NCBI GenBank assembly: GCA_958296015.1
Contig: CATQIH010000009.1
Location: 1-64,000 of the forward strand
Length of the DNA stretch: 64,000 nucleotides
From: Cyclobacteriaceae bacterium
GTDB taxonomy: Bacteria; Bacteroidota; Bacteroidia; Cytophagales; Cyclobacteriaceae
Direction: 5' to 3'
Shown here in pieces: positions 8,687-17,281 of this stretch. The notes beneath the pieces are model-generated. The model saw only the letters and a program-made list of their open reading frames with translations, did not search any database and was not told where the DNA came from. Position numbers and translations under genes: made by a program. Position 1 is the stretch's first letter, and each line of letters opens with the position of its first letter.

Positions 8687-9292
8687 ATGGCCAAACTTCT
8701 CCTCGATACTGAAAAGACCTACCATGTATATACATGCGCCAATGGCTATGAGAACCTGTTTTGTGAACCTGAAAACTATCGTTACTTCCTCAAGAAATAC
8801 ACGGAGCACATCCATCCGGTGGTAGAAACCTTTGCTTATTGCCTGATGCCTAACCACCTGCACCTGATGATACGTGTTAGAAAGGAGGCAGCATTGAAAG
8901 CTTACTTTTGTTCTAGGGGGAAAGCGATGCAAGATTTTCAGAAGCCGATCAGCAAGCAGTTTGCCAATCTGTTTAGCGCATATACCCAAGCTTATAATAA
9001 AAGGTATAGCCGTAGGGGAAGCCTGTTTAACCCAAATTTCAAGCGAAAGCTGGTAGATAGCGATGCTTATTTCACTCAGCTAATGGTTTATATTCACCTG
9101 AATCCTATTCATCACGGTTTTGTGAAAGACCTCAGCCACTGGCCACATTCTTCCTGGCATGCGTACTTGCTTGATAGCCCAACATTGCTGGCCCGTCAAG
9201 CGGGCATGGATTGGTTTGGTGATCGCCAGCGTTTTCTACAAGCACACCAAGTCCTGAAAGCTGGTAAAGCTGCTTTTAATTTCGATGTTTAG
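8687..9292 (+). CDS. REP-associated tyrosine transposase (RAYT, Y1_Tnp/HUH family)
   Basis: A 201-residue single-domain HUH transposase. FAYCLMPNHLHLMIRV contains the metal-binding HxH (residues about 56-60). YNKRYSRRGSLFNPNFKRKLV includes the region with the nucleophilic tyrosine, and YIHLNPIHHGFVKD is a family motif. RAYTs are thought to mobilise short palindromic REP sequences. A perfect 33-base palindrome lies directly after the gene (9299-9331), and other REP-like families are scattered through the window. The 158 bases before it hold no gene. Confidence 0.9.
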   Translation: MAKLLLDTEKTYHVYTCANGYENLFCEPENYRYFLKKYTEHIHPVVETFAYCLMPNHLHLMIRVRKEAALKAYFCSRGKAMQDFQKPISKQFANLFSAYTQAYNKRYSRRGSLFNPNFKRKLVDSDAYFTQLMVYIHLNPIHHGFVKDLSHWPHSSWHAYLLDSPTLLARQAGMDWFGDRQRFLQAHQVLKAGKAAFNFDV

Positions 9293-9298
9293 ACTTCT

Positions 9299-9331
9299 AG
9301 CTTTCCGAAAGTTTCAAACTTTCGGAAAGCT
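9299..9331. repeat. Perfect 33-base palindrome between RAYT and btuD
   Basis: AGCTTTCCGAAAGTTT (9299-9314), a single C, then the exact reverse complement (9316-9331). There is no T-run on either side, so it is better read as a REP or transposase-recognition palindrome than as a classical terminator. It overlaps the btuD stop codon. Confidence 0.8.
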
Positions 9332-10343
9332 AAAGATAACTCTCCCCTGTCAACCCCTCCATTAAATCCCCCAACGTATAGTAAACAGTCGCTCCCCGAC
9401 TATTAAGCCGCCACGCTGGCTGGCCGTGTTCTTGCTGCACCGTAATAAGCGGCGACGAGGCATCATCTGCAACTACCTGGTAACCTGCTCTTTCCAGTGA
9501 TCTTTGTGTCCAGTAACGGGCGTGGCCGCTGCCTTGCAGTCTGACGGTATGGCGGGAAGGTACCTGCAGCCGGAAGGTGCCCGAGGATAGATCAAAGAAG
9601 GTGCCTTCTTTCTGGAAAATAGCTGCCAGCTTTCCCTGCAACACCATATCTTCCGGAATGCCTGTCAGCAGGGTTTTGCCTTGCAGCAGCCAGAGCTGGT
9701 CAGCAGTTTGCAGGGCAAGGTCAAGGTCGTGGGTAGACATGAGGGCGGTCTTGCCAGTCTCCCGTACGAGTTTGAGAAGCAGGCTGACAATGCCGATGCG
9801 GTTGGGCAGGTCGAGGTGTACGGTGGGTTCGTCTAGCAAGATCAGCGGCGTGTCCTGCGCCAGTGCCCTGGCAATCATGATCTTCTGCCGCTCGCCGTCG
9901 CTGAGGCGATGCAAAGGGCGATCTGTCAGATGTTGTGTCTCTGTGGTTTCAATGGCCCATCGGATGATGTGCTGGTCTTGCTGGCTGAGGTTGCCCATCA
10001 GGTTGGTGTAGGGGTAGCGTCCCATGGCCACCACACTGTAGCCATCCATGTTGCCAGTATCTACCCTGTCTGTCAGTACGACGCTGATTTTCTGTGCCAG
10101 CTGGCTTGCTTTGAGGCGATGCACCTCGTTTTGCTGTACATATACCTGGCCAGCCAGCGGTCTGAGCATACCAGCCAGCGTGCGCATCAGCGTGGTTTTG
10201 CCAGTGCCATTGGGGCCAAGCAGACAAACAAGGGAGCCTGGGTGAAGCTCCAAATTCAGGTCTTCCAGCAACATGCGCCGTGTGGGTTGCCGGTAGCCTA
10301 CAGCCAGGGCGTGGGTGGTTAATATGGGAGAGGCTTTATCCAA
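9330..10343 (-). CDS. btuD: ABC transporter ATP-binding protein (BtuD-like, B12 importer)
   Basis: A 337-residue ATPase of the FecE/BtuD/FhuC group. Walker A is GPNGTGKTT (about 43-51), the signature LSDGERQK is near 148-155 and Walker B LILLDEPT near 168-175, followed by the H-loop STHD. About 85 residues after the usual end ('VRLQGSGHARYWTQRSLERAG' region) form an extra C-terminal domain of unknown role, seen in some Bacteroidota homologues. It overlaps btuC by 8 bases, the last gene of the riboswitch-controlled operon. Corrinoid substrate is inferred from the riboswitch. Confidence 0.88.
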   Translation of the reverse strand: MDKASPILTTHALAVGYRQPTRRMLLEDLNLELHPGSLVCLLGPNGTGKTTLMRTLAGMLRPLAGQVYVQQNEVHRLKASQLAQKISVVLTDRVDTGNMDGYSVVAMGRYPYTNLMGNLSQQDQHIIRWAIETTETQHLTDRPLHRLSDGERQKIMIARALAQDTPLILLDEPTVHLDLPNRIGIVSLLLKLVRETGKTALMSTHDLDLALQTADQLWLLQGKTLLTGIPEDMVLQGKLAAIFQKEGTFFDLSSGTFRLQVPSRHTVRLQGSGHARYWTQRSLERAGYQVVADDASSPLITVQQEHGQPAWRLNSRGATVYYTLGDLMEGLTGESYL

Positions 10344-11424
10344 AATTGGCGCTGATATTTCTTCTTTGCATGATGATCCAGATGACGACCGGAGAGCCTA
10401 TCAGGGCGGTGACGGCATTAATAGGCAGGGTAGTGGTATAGCCAGGCAGTTGGGCAATCATATCGCAAAACAACATGACGGTGGCCCCAACCAGGCAGGT
10501 GCCCGGCACCAGCATCCGATGATCTGAGGTGTTGAGTAGAGAGCGGGTGAGGTGCGGCACGGCAATACCTACAAAGCCTATAGGGCCGCAAAAGCCGGTG
10601 ATACTGCCTGCCAGTAGGCTAGTGGTAATAATGATGAGGATGCGGGCACGACCCACGGGCAGCCCTAGGCTACGGGCATAGTTTTCTCCCAGCAGCATAC
10701 CATTCAGCCATTTGGCAGAGAAAAATACCAGCACCAGCCCTGCAAGCACCAGGGGAATCAGTATGCTGAGATGCGCGGGCGTGACACCACTCAGGCTGCC
10801 AAACGTCCAGAGTAGGTAATCTTTCACCTGTTCGGGGGCACTGAAATACTGCCAGATGCTGACCAGCGAAAGCGTTACGTTTCCGATCATGATGCCTACG
10901 ATGAGCAGCACAATATTGTCGTTGACCCTGAACGAGACCAGCAGAATGAGCAGCAACACTACGGCGGCTCCCAGAGTAGAGGCCAGCACGATTATCCATC
11001 CGGATGCCTGCGCCAGTTGCTGGATCGCATAGAGCGAAGTGACTGTACCGGAAGAAAGCATCACAATGGCTACGCCCAGGCTGGCACCGGCCGTAACACC
11101 CAGCACCGACGGACCGGCCAGCGGATTGCGAAACAGCGTCTGCATTTGCAGGCCGCCAACTGATAAGGCAGCACCTGCTAGTAGGGCTGTGATGGCTTTG
11201 GGTAACCTGATTTTATAAATAATATTGACCCAGGCCATTTGCTCGGTTTCCTGACCCAGTAAGATACGAAGTACGTTTGGCAAAGGAATGGTGACTGACC
11301 CAAGAGCAATGTCTGTGAGGAAAAGCAGGATGACCGTTACACCTAGCAACAGTAGTATTCTGCCGGATTTGCCAGTACTTGCGACAGATGGCGGCTGCTT
11401 TCTTTGGTACGTGGGATTACTCAA
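10336..11424 (-). CDS. btuC: FecCD/BtuC family ABC permease
   Basis: A 362-residue membrane permease with about ten hydrophobic segments. Family motifs are RLPKAITALLAGAALSVGGLQMQTLFRNPLAGPSVLG (split, around 73-110) and FCGPIGFVGIAVPHLTR near 280-296. It pairs with BtuD and the lipoprotein BtuF as an importer of vitamin B12 or other corrinoids. It overlaps both neighbours by 8 bases, so the three genes form one operon. Confidence 0.9.
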   Translation of the reverse strand: MSNPTYQRKQPPSVASTGKSGRILLLLGVTVILLFLTDIALGSVTIPLPNVLRILLGQETEQMAWVNIIYKIRLPKAITALLAGAALSVGGLQMQTLFRNPLAGPSVLGVTAGASLGVAIVMLSSGTVTSLYAIQQLAQASGWIIVLASTLGAAVVLLLILLVSFRVNDNIVLLIVGIMIGNVTLSLVSIWQYFSAPEQVKDYLLWTFGSLSGVTPAHLSILIPLVLAGLVLVFFSAKWLNGMLLGENYARSLGLPVGRARILIIITTSLLAGSITGFCGPIGFVGIAVPHLTRSLLNTSDHRMLVPGTCLVGATVMLFCDMIAQLPGYTTTLPINAVTALIGSPVVIWIIMQRRNISANFG

Positions 11425-12892
11425 TTTTCTGGTAGTAATAAAGCGTATGGCCTGGCAATAGCTCAGGATGCAGTATTTTGATCAGATCGGCCAGGATGAT
11501 GTGCGGACTGGCTGCGCCACTTTCGTAGTAATCATTGCCTCCGCCTTCCGGATTCATGCGCCGGTTATTGTTATACACCTTGCTTTGACGGAAAGCCTTA
11601 AAGTCTGCAAACCGCTTATCTTTTGCCAGTAGTTCCTGCTTTGAGTTGATCTGACCAGGATTAAGCCAATAGTTGGCCTGTAGCCCGTGGGTATACATCA
11701 CCTCAAAATCCAACGGCAGCGTGGTGGCCTGGCTCTCTCCTGACCAGCTCCAGGAAGCACCGGCTTTTTGCAGCAACTGACTGAAGTAGCCATTGTCGCC
11801 CGATACAAACCAGCTTCCCTGGAAGGGCGAGCCGGTGATGACGGAAGCCTGCCCGGTAAGTTTGGCCGTAAGGCTGGCCATGCTATCGTACTGCTGCACT
11901 ACCTGATCAAACTTTTGCTGTACCACTGCTTCCTTGTTGGTAAGGGCAGCCACGAGCTTCACCCATTCTGCCTCACCCAGCGGCATGTTTTCCATCCATT
12001 CGGTATTGATAAGTACCGGAATGCCTGCACGAAGCAGCGTCTGATAGCGTTCCAGCCCTACATTGGGCATACCCGATACCATGAGCAGGTCTGGCGAGAG
12101 CGCGATCACCTGCTCCATATTCAGGCTTTCGCCGCCGCCCACCTCTACGATACTGCCTTCCCGCACCTGCTGCCTGATCTTTTGAGAGTAGATAAAGTCA
12201 GTTTCATCCACGGCAGCCACCACGTTTTCCACACCGGCAAACGCAATCAATCCCAGGTGCGTGGTAGACTGTGTGACGATCCTGGACACCGGAATGCGGA
12301 TGATCTGGTCGTAAGAGATACCTTCGGGGGGCGTACTTTCTTTCGGCAGGAGCAGGTAGTGTAATGTATCCTGTCCTGATACAAGGTGCAGCATCTTGTA
12401 TTGATCGTGATAGGTCAGCTGGAAACCTTTGGCGTAGCTGACCTTCGTTGGCTGCCAGGAAGTAGCGGGTAGGGTAGCTGTATCTTCGGTTTGGGTAGTG
12501 TTCGGTTGGCAAGCGATAAGCAGGGATAGGGTAGCGGCTATGAGCAGGTAGTGAGTTTGTGCTTGGAGCAAGGGCACAAGCTTTTTAGCTTTTGCGGGCA
12601 AGGGCACAAGTGGATGCTCGTGCCAGCTAGTTTTGGGTTGGAGCAAGGACACAAGCGGATGCTTGGGCCAGTCTAACGGATGCCACTGCCACGGTGGCTT
12701 GCGCCAGTTGAGTTGGAATAAGGGCACAAGCGGACGCTTGCGCCAATTGGACGGATGCCACTTGCGCCAGTTGGAGGCATAGGGATTCCCTGGTTTGTGT
12801 CCCCACAAACCGGAAAGCACAGCTAACCAAAGATCGTTATACTGATCGCTCCATTTGCATAGCAACTGGAAAATTCTTTCTTTTATAGGCAT
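11417..12892 (-). CDS. btuF: Corrinoid ABC transporter substrate-binding lipoprotein with a repeat-derived N-terminal extension
   Basis: From about residue 115 this is an ordinary TroA/BtuF-type binding lipoprotein: hydrophobic LLIAATLSLLIAC with lipobox cysteine C128, then the binding domain (RIVTQSTTHLGLIAFAG, LSPDLLMVSG). The first 107 residues of the 491-residue frame are rich in W, K, R, P and H ('NWRKWHPSNWRKRPLVPL') and are encoded by short palindromic DNA repeats. The lipoprotein signal is therefore internal if translation starts at ATG 12892. A TTG at 12571 would give a plain 20-residue signal peptide. The gene follows the cobalamin riboswitch directly, so B12 is the likely ligand. 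Confidence 0.8.
   Translation of the reverse strand: MPIKERIFQLLCKWSDQYNDLWLAVLSGLWGHKPGNPYASNWRKWHPSNWRKRPLVPLFQLNWRKPPWQWHPLDWPKHPLVSLLQPKTSWHEHPLVPLPAKAKKLVPLLQAQTHYLLIAATLSLLIACQPNTTQTEDTATLPATSWQPTKVSYAKGFQLTYHDQYKMLHLVSGQDTLHYLLLPKESTPPEGISYDQIIRIPVSRIVTQSTTHLGLIAFAGVENVVAAVDETDFIYSQKIRQQVREGSIVEVGGGESLNMEQVIALSPDLLMVSGMPNVGLERYQTLLRAGIPVLINTEWMENMPLGEAEWVKLVAALTNKEAVVQQKFDQVVQQYDSMASLTAKLTGQASVITGSPFQGSWFVSGDNGYFSQLLQKAGASWSWSGESQATTLPLDFEVMYTHGLQANYWLNPGQINSKQELLAKDKRFADFKAFRQSKVYNNNRRMNPEGGGNDYYESGAASPHIILADLIKILHPELLPGHTLYYYQKIE
12560..12830. repeat. REP-like palindromic repeats inside the btuF reading frame
   Basis: About six imperfect units of roughly 25 bases (for example 'gggcacaagcggacgcttg' followed by cgcca) each hold a small palindrome CAAGCGGANGCTTG. 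A further hairpin (ggtttgtg ... cacaaacc) lies at about 12790-12810. The array stays open in the btuF frame and separates the riboswitch from the lipoprotein signal. Confidence 0.7.
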
Positions 12893-12941
12893 AGATTTCT
12901 CGCTTACCTGTTTCTTTCCCCGGAAACAGTCAGGTCAGGTG

Positions 12942-13100
12942 CTGTGGTAGGTCTTCTGGCTTCTCCTGCGCTGGCTGCCTTCCCATCCCGAAAGGTGGGA
13001 CAGTGGCCTGGGGTTGCCAGAGCGATAGATTATTGTTGGAGTTACAGCAGCGGGGACTGCACCGGATTTACACCGGTTTCCCTTTGCGGTCGGCCAGACT
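12942..13100 (-). promoter_or_regulatory. Cobalamin (adenosylcobalamin) riboswitch
   Basis: Read on the minus strand, the stretch has the core elements in order: AAAGGGAA near 13086, CCGGTGTAAATCCGGTGC, CCCCGCTGCTGTAA, the B12 box GCCACTG, GGGAAGGC, and AGCCAGAAGACCTAC near 12946. A further hairpin (ctgtttc ... gaaacag, 12909-12930) before the start codon at 12892 may be the expression platform. It should shut down the btuF-btuC-btuD operon when cobalamin is plentiful. Confidence 0.95.
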
Positions 13101-13195
13101 TATAGCTTTGCCTGCACATTAAGCGCAAGTAAGCCACCAGCAGCACAACGCAAAGGTAAGGGAAAATGCTTATGGGTGAAAAAACAAACTGAATA

Positions 13196-13387
13196 ATGAT
13201 GAAAGATAACACAATGCTCAAACATATCAATATGCCCGTGATCGTGAAAGCCATGTGTGGTGCCACGATTGGCTTTCTGGTAGGCATGTATGTATCCAAT
13301 ACCTTTTTTGGCGGGGCCATTCACTGGCCGATCTATTTATGTGTGACAATAGGGGGTGGCTTGGGTATATGGTTGTTTCGGAGATGA
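13196..13387 (+). CDS. Small putative membrane protein
   Basis: A 63-residue frame with two likely membrane segments, VKAMCGATIGFLVGMYVSN (glycine-rich, GxxxG type) and WPIYLCVTIGGGLGIWLF, ending in RR. It is divergent from the riboswitch transcript. No family was recognised. The hydrophobic pattern and basic end argue that it is real, but length alone gives little support. The antisense frame over the same bases runs through the riboswitch and was discarded. Confidence 0.45.
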   Translation: MMKDNTMLKHINMPVIVKAMCGATIGFLVGMYVSNTFFGGAIHWPIYLCVTIGGGLGIWLFRR

Positions 13388-13470
13388 CGATATTTGTAAG
13401 CTTAACCTTGCGGAGTGTCTGCAAGCTTGGTTGCGGAGTGTCTGCAAGCATAGTCACTGGAGGAAGGTGA

Positions 13471-13642
13471 GCATAGTCACATAGTGTCTGCAGGCATAGT
13501 CACATAGTGTCTGCAGGCATAGTCACATAGTGTCTGCAGGCATAGTCACATAGTGTCTGCAGGCATAGTCACATAGTGTCTGCAGGCATAGTCACATAGT
13601 GTCTGCAGGCATAGTCACATAGTGTCTGCAGGCATAGTCACT
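13471..13642. repeat. 23-bp tandem repeat, seven near-identical units
   Basis: The unit begins tagtgtctgcaggcatagtc and is repeated head to tail without spacers. Older, diverged relatives ('gcggagtgtctgcaagc') precede it at 13409-13450. No gene is present. The identity of the units points to recent slippage expansion. Confidence 0.9.
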
Positions 13643-13646
13643 GAGT

Positions 13647-14041
13647 GCCGACAAAAAAGGTTGACTAAGTACTGGCTCAGAATAAATTACAATCGCTAGT
13701 GCGCTCCACGCCGAACGCGTTACAAACGCGCACTAGCAGTGCCGAACGCGTTACAAACGCGCACTAGCAGTGCCGAACGCGTTACAAACGCGCACTAGCA
13801 GTGTTACAAACGCGCACTAGCAGTTGCCGACAAAAAAGGTTGACTAAGTACTGGCTCAGAATAAATTACAATCGCTAGTGCGCTCCACGCCGAACGCGTT
13901 ACAAACGCGCACTAGCAGTGCCGAACGCGTTACAAACGCGCACTAGCAGTGCCGAACGTGTTACAAACGCGCACTAGCAGTGCTAGTGCGCTCCACGCCA
14001 AACGCGCACTAGCAGTTGCCGACAAAAAAGGTTGACTAAGT
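13647..14041. repeat. Compound repeat: 31-bp tandem units nested in a period of about 180-190 bp
   Basis: A leader (gccgacaaaaaaggttgact...) starts at 13647, 13826 and 14018, giving two full periods and a partial one. Inside each, units of 31 bases containing gaacgcgttacaaacgcgca repeat in tandem. 'gctagtgcgc' at the left and 'gcgcactagc' in each unit are inverted, so each block can form hairpins. The remaining bases to 14125 hold another inverted repeat (gcgataggctt / aagcccatcgc). Confidence 0.85.
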
Positions 14042-14125
14042 ATACGGCAGAATGTATACAGCGATAGGCTTCAAGCCCATCGCTAACCATGCGGCCATAG
14101 CATATTTCAGCCATAACTTCTGCCT

Positions 14126-15682
14126 CTAGGCTTCTTGATGTTGTTCTCTGAGCAGGTCGTTTACGGTTTTTACCGGGTTGAACGTCTCTACGGGCACTTC
14201 TACAAAGATGGTCGTCCACTCGGCCATACTACCGTTCCACAGGCCGGGCAATTCCTGCGCTTTCAGCTCGCGGCCATCTTTGAATTTCTTGGTGATAAAG
14301 CCTGTGCTGGGGTCTACGTAGCGGTGCAGATCAAACTTTTTGCCATCGTGGTCTTTGAGGCCACACAAAATATCAGTTGGACTGAAGTGCGTGGCATCTT
14401 TGTAAAGACGGGTTTGCTCGGCATCCTGCATGTTCACCTGCGCGCTTTCTACAATTTGTAAAGAAGTGGTACCATCTTCGCTGCTCACCCAGAAAGGACC
14501 GCCGCCGGGTTCTCCTTCATTTTTTACGATGCCACATACGCGGATGGGCCGGTCGAGCTTGGAGATCAGCCAGGCCACTTTCTCATCGTCCTGCAAAGAA
14601 GCGAACACGGCAGGGGAGATCACACACAACTGGTTCTCTACAAAATGCCGAATCTCTTCTACCTTGTCAGAGAACAGGTCTTCGGCCCGGTCCAGGTAAT
14701 TGAGGTAATCAAATATTCTTTGCTGATAGCTTAGCAGCAGGCCACCCAGTAGCTTTTTGTAGCGGTAAGTAGTATCTTTAAGGCGATCGGGTACTACGTT
14801 GTCGATGTTTTTGATGAATACCATGTCGGCATCCAGCTCATTGAGGTTTTCTATCAGTGCACCATGCCCGCCCGGACGAAATAGCATAGACCCATCCTCG
14901 TTGCGGAAAGGTTCGTTGTTCATGTCTACGGCGATCACATCGGTAGAGGGCTTTTGCTCTGAATAAGTGATATCGTAGGTAACACCAAACTGCTGCTCAT
15001 ATTTTGGCTTCACCTCCTCCACGTGCTGCACAAACCTGGTTTTGTGTTCCGGCGAAACGGTGAAGTGAATGTATACTTTATTGTCGGCACTGCGGCAGTA
15101 GTTGGCACCTTCCACCAGATGTTCTTCCACCGGCGTACGCGACTCCTGACCATAGCGGTGAAACTTCAGCAGCCCTTTGGGCAGGCTGCCATAGCCAAGT
15201 CCTTCATCGTTGAGTAGGGTTTGCATCACGGGTACATATTCACGTTGCAGAATGGCTTCGTTGAGTCCTTTGCCGCTGCGCTCATGGGCTGTTTTTAGGT
15301 CATCATAGAAAGCAAAGTCATTGACACGCTTGAAAAAGCCCACAATCGGCTCATGCTTTTTGTCGGTGGTTAGTTTTTGGTAATCCTCATCGGTGCCTTT
15401 GTAGGTATCTGTAAAGGAAAATAAATCTTTGAACATGCGGCTGGCAGCACCAGAGGCCGGCACAAATTTCATAACCTTATAACGCGGAGCATCCTCCTCA
15501 TATTCGCCCACATACTGATCGGTGAGTTCATCGCTGAGTTGCAGCAGGCCATCATTAATAGTAGTAGCTTTCACGATGTTGATATAAGGAAAGCCTTCCT
15601 GAAAATTGCGCAATTGTTCTTCTACAGTTTCTCTTTTGATACCGTGCGCTTTGAGTTGTTTAATGTCTTGTTCTGATAGCAT
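14126..15682 (-). CDS. DUF4301 family protein
   Basis: A 518-residue cytosolic protein matching DUF4301, a Bacteroidota-enriched family. KFVPASGAASRMFK (about 71-84) resembles the nucleotide-binding entry of sugar-nucleotidyltransferase folds, and LFRPGGHGALIENLN (about 267-281) and VCGIVKNEGEPGGGPFWV are conserved stretches. This suggests a nucleotidyltransferase-like enzyme, but the reaction is unknown. Length is typical. The 3' end lies beside the tandem-repeat block. Confidence 0.88.
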   Translation of the reverse strand: MLSEQDIKQLKAHGIKRETVEEQLRNFQEGFPYINIVKATTINDGLLQLSDELTDQYVGEYEEDAPRYKVMKFVPASGAASRMFKDLFSFTDTYKGTDEDYQKLTTDKKHEPIVGFFKRVNDFAFYDDLKTAHERSGKGLNEAILQREYVPVMQTLLNDEGLGYGSLPKGLLKFHRYGQESRTPVEEHLVEGANYCRSADNKVYIHFTVSPEHKTRFVQHVEEVKPKYEQQFGVTYDITYSEQKPSTDVIAVDMNNEPFRNEDGSMLFRPGGHGALIENLNELDADMVFIKNIDNVVPDRLKDTTYRYKKLLGGLLLSYQQRIFDYLNYLDRAEDLFSDKVEEIRHFVENQLCVISPAVFASLQDDEKVAWLISKLDRPIRVCGIVKNEGEPGGGPFWVSSEDGTTSLQIVESAQVNMQDAEQTRLYKDATHFSPTDILCGLKDHDGKKFDLHRYVDPSTGFITKKFKDGRELKAQELPGLWNGSMAEWTTIFVEVPVETFNPVKTVNDLLREQHQEA

Positions 15683-15780
15683 GAGTTAATCGTGTGGTTA
15701 GAGAAAAACAGTGTTGTATACCTAGATGAACTTCCTGCGTAAAAATAAGTTTTGAATGAGAGCGTAGTAAAGATGACCTT

Positions 15781-15875
15781 AGCTTCAGATACAATCTGAA
15801 GCTAGATTGGGACTGAAGCTAGAGCAGAAGGCTGGATTAGGGCTTCAGATACAATCTGATGCCAGATCAAAGGAG
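15781..15875. repeat. GCTTCAGAT-hairpin REP-like repeat
   Basis: AGCTTCAGAT-ACA-ATCTGAAGCT (15781-15803) is a perfect 10-base-pair hairpin. A second copy (ggcttcagatacaatctgatgcc, 15841-15863) is slightly imperfect, and 'actgaagct' lies between them. The same palindrome recurs at 44837-44859. Confidence 0.8.
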
Positions 15876-15915
15876 TAAGAGCAAAATGACTGCTTAGATT
15901 ATCTGTCGATGAAAC

Positions 15916-16431
15916 TTACTCCGCTTTCTTGTCGTCTGCTTTGGTTTCTGCTGTGTCTTCGGCGGCTGGTGTTGTATCTTCAGACGAAGCAGTTACTTCT
16001 TCATCATCCGATTTTTCAGCCTTGGCTTTATCTTCAGTTTTCAGTACATCGGGGGCAAACTTATAGAGAATATTGTACCAACTGACCAGCTTTTTCATAT
16101 CGGAAGGATATACCCGGTCTTCGTCGTAGTTGGGCACCATGTGCTGCACAAATGCTTTCAGTTCTTCGGTATCCGAGGTGCTTTCTACGCCCGGATCATC
16201 ACCAAATTCTGTATAAATCTTCTGGAAGATGGTTTCCAGAGGTACCGAGCCTTCGCTATCGGTGGTGTAGATGGAAACCTCCTTGAGTACGGATACACGA
16301 TTGTTGGTACTCATTACCATCTTTTTCTTTTGTTCATCTAAAGTTTCTACAATGACGCCACCACGGGTTGGTTTAATGATGTGATACAACCCGCCTTTTC
16401 CTGCAATAGATGCGATTTCACTTAAGTCCAT
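15916..16431 (-). CDS. DUF5606 domain protein
   Basis: A 171-residue protein beginning MDLSEIASIAGKGGLYHIIKPTRGG, the conserved opening of DUF5606, a Bacteroidota family of unknown function. The domain covers roughly residues 1-135. The last 35 residues are an acidic, low-complexity tail (EDTTPAAEDTAETKADDKKAE). It lies just downstream of engB on the same strand, 74 bases away, and may be cotranscribed. Confidence 0.88.
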   Translation of the reverse strand: MDLSEIASIAGKGGLYHIIKPTRGGVIVETLDEQKKKMVMSTNNRVSVLKEVSIYTTDSEGSVPLETIFQKIYTEFGDDPGVESTSDTEELKAFVQHMVPNYDEDRVYPSDMKKLVSWYNILYKFAPDVLKTEDKAKAEKSDDEEVTASSEDTTPAAEDTAETKADDKKAE

Positions 16432-16505
16432 AAAATACTGTTAGGGTTTTGTTGTGTTAAGACGTTGTAAAGATAGGCATATGAAGACAAATAACAGGCT
16501 ACAAT

Positions 16506-17108
16506 TCAATTAAAATCACCTTGATTGAGTTGATGGATGTATTGCAAAATCTCTTCCCTGCCCGTACCATCTGCCGACGAGCTGACAAAAGAGGGCGGCA
16601 GCTCTTCCCAGGTTTCTAGCATCTCTTTGCGAAAAGTAGCCACCGACTGGTTTGTTTTGTTATCTGTCTGCTTATCTGCTTTGGTGAAGATGATGGCAAA
16701 AGGAAGCTGATTTTCTCCCAGCCACCGGACAAACTCCATGTCTATCTTCTGCGGGGGCAGGCGGGAGTCTATCAGCACAAATAGGTTGATGAGCTGCGTG
16801 CGGTAGAGCAGGTAGTCTTCTATCATCTTGCTCCACGATGCGCGGGAGGTTTTGCTCACTTTGGCCCAGCCATAGCCGGGCAGGTCTACCAAATGCCACC
16901 CGTTGTTGATCAGAAAGTAGTTGATCATCTGGGTCTTTCCGGGCCTGCCGGAAGTTTTGGCCAGCTTGCTGTGCCCGGTGAGCATGTTGATCAGAGAAGA
17001 CTTTCCTACGTTGGACCTGCCAATGAAAGTGTATTCAGGAATAGTTGACTTCGGGCATTGCTGATAGTCTGTATAGCTGGCGACAAATTGAGCATCAACG
17101 ATTTTCAT
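16506..17108 (-). CDS. engB: Ribosome biogenesis GTPase EngB/YsxC
   Basis: A 200-residue GTPase needed for large-subunit ribosome assembly. G1 GRSNVGKS is at residues 30-37, the switch-region SGRPGKTQ follows, G3 DLPGYG at 75-80 and G4 TKAD near 142-145. ATG 17108 is chosen because it gives the usual short N-terminus (MKIVDAQFVASY); the frame extends 33 codons further upstream without family similarity. Confidence 0.95.
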   Translation of the reverse strand: MKIVDAQFVASYTDYQQCPKSTIPEYTFIGRSNVGKSSLINMLTGHSKLAKTSGRPGKTQMINYFLINNGWHLVDLPGYGWAKVSKTSRASWSKMIEDYLLYRTQLINLFVLIDSRLPPQKIDMEFVRWLGENQLPFAIIFTKADKQTDNKTNQSVATFRKEMLETWEELPPSFVSSSADGTGREEILQYIHQLNQGDFN

Positions 17109-17281
17109 CTGGTTTTCTTCTTTTACCAAGGGGTTATTTCCTAGTTTTGCCGACCGTACCACCGTAGGAAAAGTCCTGTAGACGATGAGCAAAAAGCTTT
17201 TCATCAAAGCCGGTTCGTGCGATATTACGCCATGTATTGATTTATTACAAGTTTCTGTCTGTGCAAATTACAAAACACACC

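Noticed and set aside
9299-9331. Palindrome considered as a bidirectional rho-independent terminator
   Set aside because: There is no T-run on either strand, so it is listed as a palindromic repeat instead.
13042-13320. Minus-strand 92-codon frame with hydrophobic segments
   Set aside because: Its 3' third runs through the highly conserved cobalamin riboswitch core, so it is taken as a chance frame antisense to the small plus-strand ORF.
13471-14041. Regularly repeated sequence, first considered as a CRISPR array
   Set aside because: Units are directly adjacent with no unique spacers, the period is short, and no cas gene is nearby.
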